From Sinohyriopsis cumingii (taxonomy: Eukaryota > Mollusca > Bivalvia > Unionida > Unionidae): a DNA stretch of 64,000 nt. The notes under the pieces are model-generated. The model was not told the origin of the DNA. It saw only the letters and a list, made by a program, of their open reading frames with translations, and did not search any database. The stretch covers positions 63,826,982-63,890,981 of the forward strand of contig CM068831.1 in NCBI GenBank assembly GCA_028554795.2, read 5' to 3'. Below are positions 57,673 to 64,000 of the stretch, one piece after another (within the stretch, counting starts at the first letter, position 1; each line of letters starts with the position of its first letter). Position numbers and translations under genes: made by a program.

Positions 57673-58687
57673 TTATGCAGTAACCAATTGAGGTGTTTCA
57701 GCTACAAATTCCAAACACCACCAGTAAGATGTTGCGGTTAATTTCTTATCAGCTGCTTCCAGAATAAATATTTCTTCGGTTCCGCTATTTAATATAACAG
57801 ATACAACCCCGGAAAACTTATCCGTTGAATGACGCCATGGATATGTTGTAAATATTTCAAATTTTGCAGCACTAAACACAGATAGACTGTACACGCCAGT
57901 GACTGTTGCGGTATATTTGATAGTTTTATTTTGCTGCGACCATGTTGCGAATCTCGATGATACTGTGTATACGATGTTTGTGATATGCCCAGGAATTATT
58001 CCGGCTGTAATTTTAATCAAATTGGTTTTATTAACGAACTCAGGAATCTCCGCTACGATGTTTTGCTGTGTTCGTTTGATCGTGTCTAGGTTAGTTTTGA
58101 TATCAACGAGTTTTATGTCGATGACGGGAGGAGTTCCAAAGAACTTATCTATGGATTCATCGGTTTTTTGAAAGTTTCTTCGAAGTCTTGCAAAAGCGCC
58201 TACGTGAACGTCATACTCGGCCCACAACGTGGATAATTTACCATCTACGGTGTCGACGTATTTTTTTTTTGTTGCTGCGTCTTCGTCGGATGTTGGACCC
58301 CTTAAAACTACTATTTTATTTCCGTTCATGCTGAGTTCACCCGTCATTGTGTCGCCGGTGTTTTTCACGCGATTAGCAACACTTCTTGCAATTTCATCTC
58401 TGATGGTTGTAAACGATATACTTGAATCCCTGATTTTGCCACTGTCAGTAAATACAGGGATACTATCCGTAACTGCACCGAGTACTCGTCGAACTATATC
58501 ATTCCATCTGATGTTGCTCGTGTTTTAGTTTTCCGTATCGATCCTGAAAAATAACAACCTCATCTGGGTCAACTCCAGCAAGATTCATGATATCAGCGAG
58601 TTCATTTTTAGTCGCGTACTTTGACAGATCAACGTCGCCGGGTTTTTTCTTACTGGTAGAAGAAGATCTTCCGTAAATATCAACCAT
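57673..58687 (-). pseudogene. Fibre/spike protein, frameshifted
   Basis: The N-terminal 62 residues (58,687-58,499) include DLSKYATKNELADIMNLAG. A frameshift near 58,510 moves the reading to the long frame. That frame has NTGDTMTGELSMNGNKI and GPTSDEDAATKK-YVD, the shaft motif shared by phage and adenovirus-like fibres. A coiled region follows, then a beta-rich C-terminal knob (SRFATWSQQNKTIKYTATVT, VYSLSVFSAAKFEIF, WWCLEFVAE). It would be the trimeric attachment protein. Full length would be about 330 residues. Confidence 0.75.
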
Positions 58688-58716
58688 TATAGAGGATCTA
58701 AGATCTAAAGATCTGT

Positions 58717-59217
58717 TTAAAACGCTTTACGCGCAACGAAGCGGTTGCTTGTATAATCATGCACGACTTTATGTGGCGGTTTGGATGATTTTGATATAGC
58801 GTTAAGTACATTAATTGCCTCACGGCCACATATTGGCGGATCTGTCATTGTTTGTGTGGGTGGCGTTGAATACCAAACCTGCGCGTGAAGTGGTTCGACA
58901 TACTTGATAAATTCAACAGGTGGAGATAACCCGTATGAATCAAAATAAACGATCCCACGTGGATCAACCGCGTATGATACCCAATGAGTACCGGGTCCTG
59001 AATTCGAGTCTAGATTAATAATACCTGTTTCGAGTTTGTTTGCTCGGTCCGGCAATTGATCTCGCATAAAAACACCTCTAAAGGCTTTTATTTTTAATTT
59101 TTTAGCAACATCAAGTAAATCAAAATTTGATACTGGAGTATCTAACGTGGAAGCCTTAGACCTCTTCCCCAACGAGATCCCGGTAATCTTAGACCGCGTC
59201 CCTTTTTTTGTATCCAT
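58717..59217 (-). CDS. Adenain-like (C5) cysteine protease
   Basis: An intact 166-residue frame. The catalytic His is in PGTHWVSYAV (residue 78), Asp in IVYFDSYG (residue 93) and Cys in DPPICGREAINVL (residue 130), the order and spacing of adenovirus protease and Ulp1-type enzymes. It would process capsid precursors during maturation. It overlaps the preceding gene by 29 bases on the same strand. The usual CG-x2-C block is CGREA here. Length is close to other Polinton proteases. Confidence 0.9.
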   Translation of the reverse strand: MDTKKGTRSKITGISLGKRSKASTLDTPVSNFDLLDVAKKLKIKAFRGVFMRDQLPDRANKLETGIINLDSNSGPGTHWVSYAVDPRGIVYFDSYGLSPPVEFIKYVEPLHAQVWYSTPPTQTMTDPPICGREAINVLNAISKSSKPPHKVVHDYTSNRFVARKAF

Positions 59218-59584
59218 TTCCAGTTGCTTTCTTTAGAGCCATTGCAGCAGCTGTTCCAACAGCACCTAATGCGGCTGCTTTTGCTACGGCTGGAGCAGCA
59301 GCAGCTATTAACGCTGGAATAGCCGCAAGAATTGGAAATATACCACCGGTTTTAACCATGTCCTTGATGGCGCTCGGAGAAAGATGGAATTGAACTCCGG
59401 TTTTTGATTCTAGGGCTTTATTGAAATGTTTAATCTGATTATTTGTCAACGATAATTTGTTTGGACCACCACCAATCTGATCTCGTTTTAATGATATTTT
59501 AGTTCCACATTTGTTGGCGGTTTTTGATTGAAGTTTTTTGACCTGACCAGGAGTCAGAGTAACATTAACATGACCATACGACAT
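59189..59584 (-). CDS. Small virion-like protein with hydrophobic tail segment
   Basis: An intact 131-residue frame. The N-terminal half is a repeated helix-turn pattern (TLTPGQVKKLQSK, SLTNNQIKHFNKALE, HLSPSAIKDMVKTGG). An Ala-rich hydrophobic stretch follows (AAIPALIAAAAPAVAKAAAL, about residues 88-112), then a basic GNGYKKRDAV end. Proteins of this build sit next to the protease in other Polinton-like viruses and may be a membrane-active or minor core protein. The role is inferred from position and composition. Confidence 0.7.
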   Translation of the reverse strand: MSYGHVNVTLTPGQVKKLQSKTANKCGTKISLKRDQIGGGPNKLSLTNNQIKHFNKALESKTGVQFHLSPSAIKDMVKTGGIFPILAAIPALIAAAAPAVAKAAALGAVGTAAAMALKKATGNGYKKRDAV

Positions 59585-59605
59585 TTTTATATAAAATATA
59601 TTTTT

Positions 59606-60738
59606 CTAAATAACATAATTAAATATTTTCCCTGGTGCATCAACGATTCTCATTCGACCACTACCACCTTCAAGTAACATGGCTTTATCGCTAAGTATTA
59701 CCGCGATTGCTCTATAATCAACACCACCTGTATTTAATGTTGCTTTAATATGTGTATCAACGACAGATTGTTTTGATAGATCAAGATGTTCCAGCGAAAA
59801 ATAATAAATCGGATATAAAGTTCTAAAATCATGTTGTGATATTTGCAATCCCGTTTCAACATTTTGACTACGTCCCATGAATGACATTAAACGATGACAT
59901 ACACGTTCTATACTATTTTGTTCATAATTTAGTTGTATATCTTCAGTTGGTTCTTGTTGTCCGTTTGTCCGCAAAAAAATATTTGTGACACCTAGTTTAT
60001 CAAATATCATATGAGAGCGAGTTTGATCACCTAATCGATCATGGTTCTGAAACGCAATAAAAATATGTCGTGGTGCAGAAACACCTTGTTGTGATGCTAT
60101 ATGCCATGTAAACTGACCATTAACGTCAGCTTGTATACTGTCCGTGTTTGTTGTTAACCATGACAACAAGGATTTACCACTAGTGTCCATGGAAGAGATC
60201 AACTTTTGTTCTTCTGCGATCGTTGGAGTCATTACCGGCATCCACAGTGAAAGTTTCGATAATACTACTTTACCAGCATCACCAAAAGGTCTCCACAGAG
60301 CATCGTTATCATCACCCTTTCTCACCAGAACCACCGTGTGTCTAGCTCCAAAAATAATCTTGTATAATCATCAGAATATCTTGCTAGACCAGTTATTGTT
60401 GTATCAACGTCGACATCATTCTGAATTGATTCAATATTTTTTCCATCGATCATATATGTGGCGCTATTAAATAATGCCATGATCCCGTTGTTGACAAAAC
60501 CAACTTTTACTGCATCTGCATAATTAGTATTATCCGTTATTACAATTGTACCTTCTACTTCAATAAACGCCTCAGCGGGTAAAAAGTATCTACTTGTGTC
60601 ATGAACTTGTAGTTCAATTCTTCCACGTTGATCTGGTGTTCGTGCGTCATAAGAATAAAACTGATAATCACGTACCGATTCATCTTTAAGGACAGGTGCT
60701 TCCATGTCAAATGCTGTGTCGGACATGCGCTTGAACAT
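59606..60738 (-). pseudogene. Major capsid protein (double jelly roll), frameshift with internal deletion
   Basis: The N-terminal frame (60,738-60,322) carries QFYSYDARTPDQRGRIELQV, RYFLPAEAFIEVEGTIVI and FVNNGIMALFNSATYMIDGK up to ARYSDDYTR. A second frame (60,334-59,606) carries LVRKGDDNDALWRP, KVVLSKLSLWMPVMTP, RHIFIAFQN and TLYPIYYFSLEHLD. These are the strands of a double-jelly-roll capsid protein of the Polinton type. The two frames join abruptly and total about 380 codons, less than the family norm, so roughly 60-90 residues appear to be missing at the junction, in addition to the frame change. The protein would form the pseudo-hexameric capsomers. This copy cannot. Confidence 0.83.
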
Positions 60739-60747
60739 TTATTATAA

Positions 60748-61212
60748 TTATTTTCGTCTAACACGAAGATTACCCGGTTTGGAAACTCCACTTCCTGATA
60801 TCATGCTTGAAATATTATTCCCTGATTCACCTAATCCTTGATCTGCTAACGCCGCTAGTTTTTTATTTGCAGCCTGATTTATTATTCTACTGACATCTGC
60901 GGGCATAATTTCAGTACTTGGTAATTTTACCGGTTGTGATCTTCGTCGCAATAATCGTGCTGGTCTTTCTTTGATTGCCGAGAAAGCCTTACCAGCAACA
61001 TTAACAATTGCACCTGGAGCTTTTTCACGAACAACATCAATAGCTTTCATCGATAATTGTTTTGCAACAGGCGCTACTTTGGGGGCTAACCGTCTAAACA
61101 ACCCCTGAATAACATCACCAAGTCCATCTCCGTAAATTGCTCTATAGGTTGGTAATCGCGAGTTTACCACTCTGACCGATACGGATTTACAAAGATTATT
61201 GTGTACTATCAT
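60748..61212 (-). CDS. Basic virion-core-like protein, 154 aa
   Basis: An intact frame. GDGLGDVIQGLFRRLAPKVA and an amphipathic helix are followed by a basic tract (ERPARLLRRRSQPVK) and a Gly/Ser-rich C-terminus (LGESGNNISSMISGSGV). The layout is reminiscent of adenovirus-type minor virion proteins (pVI/pX-like), and it lies just upstream of the major capsid gene (9-bp gap), as such genes do. Assignment is by layout only. Confidence 0.68.
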   Translation of the reverse strand: MIVHNNLCKSVSVRVVNSRLPTYRAIYGDGLGDVIQGLFRRLAPKVAPVAKQLSMKAIDVVREKAPGAIVNVAGKAFSAIKERPARLLRRRSQPVKLPSTEIMPADVSRIINQAANKKLAALADQGLGESGNNISSMISGSGVSKPGNLRVRRK

Positions 61213-61240
61213 CTTATTTTATTTACTATTTATCTAACAA

Positions 61241-61516
61241 CTAGTCATCAATAAGTTCATCGATAAGTTCTCGGTAAACGCCGATATCCATGATGCCGAA
61301 TTGAAATAATCGTCGACAAATATCAGATGCTTCATTAATTATTTCTGGTGAATTATTTCCGGCACGTTTTCCTCCTATGAGAACTTCTAACCGTGACACA
61401 TCATTAATGATATCAGGACAAACAAAATTATTTCCCAGACCACTCCCCCATACTTCTTTTTCTTTTTTTGATTTGTCAGGTGGTGTCATTCCAAACATCT
61501 TAATTTTCGATATCAT
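61241..61516 (-). CDS. Small unknown viral protein, 91 aa
   Basis: An intact frame. PPDKSKKEKEVWGSGLGNN, then VSRLEVLIGGKRAGNNSPEI and an acidic helical end (GVYRELIDELIDD). The start overlaps the end of the upstream gene by 17 bases. No family was recognised. It is part of the structural block. Confidence 0.65.
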   Translation of the reverse strand: MISKIKMFGMTPPDKSKKEKEVWGSGLGNNFVCPDIINDVSRLEVLIGGKRAGNNSPEIINEASDICRRLFQFGIMDIGVYRELIDELIDD

Positions 61517-62294
61517 CGGTGAATAAGATTGTGCTTGTTCTGTTCGTTGCAGAGGTGGAGGAAGTTGATACTGGGAAAGTTCTTTTTGTTTCTGTCTGTC
61601 TGTCTATCTGTCTCTCTCTCTCTCTATGAAGTATTTCTACTTCTTCATGAAGAGTGTTGTATTCCAAATCATCACTTTTAGCATGTTTTTTGTTTGCATA
61701 TACACGATATATCCATTTAATAAGATCATCATTTTTTGTTTTTTCATAAGGGGGGTTTAAAATACCAGATTTGTCAGATATATAATCTAATATTTTTTCG
61801 GGTAATTTTTCTCCTTCAGTATTTCTAATTTCTTCAACAACCCCTTCTTTGAATCTTGCAATTAATTTTATATTTTCTTTTACTGGCCAGGGTTCAGGTG
61901 TATGTTCTTTCTTCACGCCGGTGACTTCAGTATAAAGTTTTCCAATATCTTTAAGTATTTCCTCACCAGCAGGTAGAGGTTGAGCCGCAGCTATATCAGC
62001 TGGAAGATCTCGTAAAATCTTCTTTGTCTGTTTAGTTCTTCTTGCTATTTTTTCAGCTTGTTCTGCTGTTTGTTTTGATACCGGAAGAAGATCTTCTTTG
62101 ATGACAGTTGTAACTTTTTCAGTAGCTGCAGTGACGGGTTTAAACAGTTTTTTAGTGTCTTCTTCGTACTCAACTTGTGCTTCTTGCTGCGCTTGTAAAT
62201 TTTTTCTGAATGAGTCTCTGACAGGAAGAAATTTTTTAATTGCTTCTAATCGTTCTCGTGCTATTCTTGCAGTATTAGATTCCGGATGTACCAT
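61500..62294 (-). CDS. Large helical viral protein of unknown function, 264 aa
   Basis: The first gene inside the right inverted repeat, with its start 32 bp from the repeat edge. Almost all charged helix (RERLEAIKKFLPVRDSFRKN, VTAATEKVTTVIKEDLLPVS), with a middle domain KENIKLIARFKEGVVEEIRN and DDLIKWIYRVYANKKHAKSD. A CT microsatellite (61,600-61,625) encodes the RERERQIDRQTE stretch, so the C-terminal 40 residues may be altered. No known domain. It could be a scaffold or virion protein, judging from its place. Confidence 0.65.
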   Translation of the reverse strand: MVHPESNTARIARERLEAIKKFLPVRDSFRKNLQAQQEAQVEYEEDTKKLFKPVTAATEKVTTVIKEDLLPVSKQTAEQAEKIARRTKQTKKILRDLPADIAAAQPLPAGEEILKDIGKLYTEVTGVKKEHTPEPWPVKENIKLIARFKEGVVEEIRNTEGEKLPEKILDYISDKSGILNPPYEKTKNDDLIKWIYRVYANKKHAKSDDLEYNTLHEEVEILHRERERQIDRQTETKRTFPVSTSSTSATNRTSTILFTDDIEN

Positions 62295-62325
62295 TATTTT
62301 TTAATATAACAATTTTTTAATTGAT

Positions 62326-62585
62326 AGCAGCAGAGAGGGCGCCTACCAATGTTGGTCGTCTGGTGGAAAAAACAAAAATAAATAAACATGTAGAGTACTT
62401 TATTTTTCAGTTACTATTTCGAACTAAGGTTTTATTAATATAATCGGCCATTACAAAAATAGAACATCCCAGGAAGCGTTTATTTGTAAAAATCTGGACC
62501 TTTCTGCGGATTAGATTTCCATGAAGGTTTTATTTATTTTTTTTTTTTGTCGGAATTCTTGGGTCTGTTCGCCCTCTCTGCTGCT
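62326..62585 (-). repeat. Right terminal inverted repeat, 260 bp
   Basis: Reverse complement of the left repeat, with the same 16-bp inner and outer ends. The A/T tract is longer (62,529-62,548). Confidence 0.97.
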
Positions 62586-62590
62586 GTTCT

Positions 62591-62916
62591 GTTTCATGGA
62601 TTTAAAAATAAACTCGGATTCATAAAGCTTGATTTCTTTGAATCAACAAATATCGACAATAAATAAATAGTCGTAGTATGAGTATGTGATAACGACACAT
62701 GGGATTGCATATTCACATCAAGCCAAGTCAACTATGTAAGATTATATGGGTATGTGATAAAATGCCTAATCCATGGAATATGGAGTTGGCAAAATTAAAA
62801 CATGAGAGATACTGCTATCTGGTGTATCTTCTTCCTTTCCTTCCTCTTTGTATTCGGTAGCAGAATGTATTCCACATCAGTCCTTCATCAGTCCCCCCAC
62901 TAGTAACCTTACATAC
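62591..62916. other. Host intron sequence right of the viral element
   Basis: Ordinary intron sequence between the target duplication and the CFDEP exon donor. Confidence 0.7.
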
Positions 62917-63072
62917 CTTTCTTCAGACCGCAAAATGGGCATATTGGATAATGACGTCAAATCTTTACGCCTGACAATCGTTACGTTAAACGTCGCCTTC
63001 AGTGCTGGCTCGTCGAAGCATGGGAGCACCTTACGAGCATCTGTAGGCTGCATCTGAGTAGAGAATATATAC
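62917..63072 (-). CDS. Aminopeptidase exon: CFDEP block
   Basis: The 156-bp exon has an acceptor CAG at its 5' side and a donor GTATGT at its 3' side. It encodes QMQPTDARKVLPCFDEPALK and the start of the next beta strand, a hallmark of the M1 N-terminal saddle domain. It ends in phase 2 (GAA AG), which matches the exon at 45,280. The intron between them contains the whole endogenous virus. Confidence 0.93.
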
Positions 63073-64000
63073 CTGGAAAGAGGAAATAAAATTCGATAAT
63101 TAAATACTGTCTAAGGGCATGCCTACCTTTGAAGTGGTATGGAACAATTATCACAGTTATGGACCATAACAAAATTTAATGCGACTTGACATCTTTCATA
63201 AATGAAATAGTACACTGACAAATTCTAATTCTAGAACTACTAAAATATACAGAGGATATCTACGAGTTTTGAGGAGATATAAGGAAATATTTCACGAGTG
63301 AGGTGGACACAATGTATTGTCGCAATTGACAATACAAAATGTTCCCACTTCGCGAGTGAAATGTTTCATTATATCAACAGAAAAAAACCAATGTAGATTT
63401 CGATTTTATTATATATTTTAGGGCAAAAACCGTCAATATGCATAGATTTTTTCTCTCCATTCTGTGCCATTGAATTTAACGGATGCATGATTACATCGGT
63501 TTTAAAAGTTCAGAATTTTGACTTCTAATAAATTTATATCGTAAATATAGTACATCAGATTGTAGATTTTGTTAAATTTATGACTGTTCTCATGCAAAAA
63601 AAGATATTTTTTAAATTTGCCAACACATCACTAGCGCGGATCGATACATTGAACATTGTTGGTGAGTGGGTTTTGTAGAAACATAACAGAGCAGTTGTAT
63701 TCATCCGACTTTGGAACGTAACATCTTTAAACAACAAACTTTTAGAGACTGTGAGTTTGCTCGTAAGTAATTTGGTGCTTAATTTTGTTTCTTTCTGCAC
63801 TTAAACGTAAATCATGATACCTTGGCAAGTTTGTTTATTTCGATTGTCACCTAATATCGCTTTGCAGTAATCACACAACTATCTTCGATTTCTCCATCAT
63901 TTTCAAGCATGATTATCGTTGTGATGAGGGTTAAAATCACTACTTAAACAATTTGATCATTATATTTATTCAAGATATCATACAAGTTCAGTCTCTGACA
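63073..64000. other. Intron upstream of the CFDEP exon, nothing recognised
   Basis: AT-rich. No further aminopeptidase exon or repeat was recognised up to the window end. Confidence 0.5.

Larger units (their letters stand above)
45900..62585. mobile_element. Polinton/Maverick (adintovirus-like) endogenous dsDNA virus, 16.7 kb
   Basis: The element is bounded by long inverted repeats and a 5-bp target duplication GTTCT (45,895-45,899 and 62,586-62,590). It carries the diagnostic Polinton set: A32-like packaging ATPase, retrovirus-like integrase, adenain-like protease, double-jelly-roll major capsid, penton-like minor capsid and a family B polymerase. Polintons usually make 6-bp duplications, so 5 bp is a small deviation, or one base has changed. 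It sits in one intron of the aminopeptidase gene. Several genes are broken, including polymerase, integrase and major capsid, so this copy is not functional. Confidence 0.93.

Noticed and set aside
59208..59393. Ala-rich plus-strand frame
   Set aside because: Antisense of the Ala-rich tail of the small virion-like protein.

Overview
The window looks like animal nuclear DNA. It is AT-rich, rich in microsatellites, satellites and SINEs, and its genes are split into short exons with GT-AG junctions. The protein families and repeat types suggest a mollusc, probably a bivalve; that is an inference, because no marker gene is present.

The backbone is one host gene on the minus strand. An M1 zinc aminopeptidase (aminopeptidase N type) spans the window from about 63.07 kb down to 2.61 kb. 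Fourteen exons can be placed with matching splice phases (the donor of one is uncertain), running from the substrate-binding region through GAMEN and HEXXH-18-E into the C-terminal helical domain. Both gene ends lie outside the window.

The 28-kb intron between the exons at 42.3 kb and 14.1 kb holds a second host gene on the plus strand (27.5-35.8 kb, four exons). It encodes a helical-barrel protein of unknown function. The same intron holds a dead non-LTR retrotransposon (14.2-16.6 kb), a probable DIRS-like retroelement remnant (39.6-41.7 kb), two tRNA-derived SINE families, and several tandem-repeat blocks. Four of these blocks end in a related non-repeated tail.

The most notable feature is a 16.7-kb Polinton/Maverick (adintovirus-like) endogenous dsDNA virus at 45,900-62,585. 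It lies in the intron between two aminopeptidase exons and has 254-260 bp terminal inverted repeats and a 5-bp target duplication. Left to right it carries: a packaging ATPase; a zinc-ribbon/phospholipase A2 gene; a DDE integrase; a broken gene for a family B DNA polymerase fused to an SF1 helicase and an HNH domain; a small Cys-containing ORF; a free HNH endonuclease; and a 2.9-kb non-coding region with iterons and hairpins. After that comes a minus-strand structural block: a small ORF, penton-like minor capsid, membrane protein, fibre, adenain-like protease, a small hydrophobic-tail protein, double-jelly-roll major capsid (internally deleted), a basic virion-like protein, and two proteins of unknown function. 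Many genes carry stops or frameshifts, yet the two terminal repeats differ at only about four positions by eye.

The polymerase-helicase-HNH fusion, the nested inverted repeats inside each terminal repeat, and the iteron/hairpin region are the best candidates for something not previously described.
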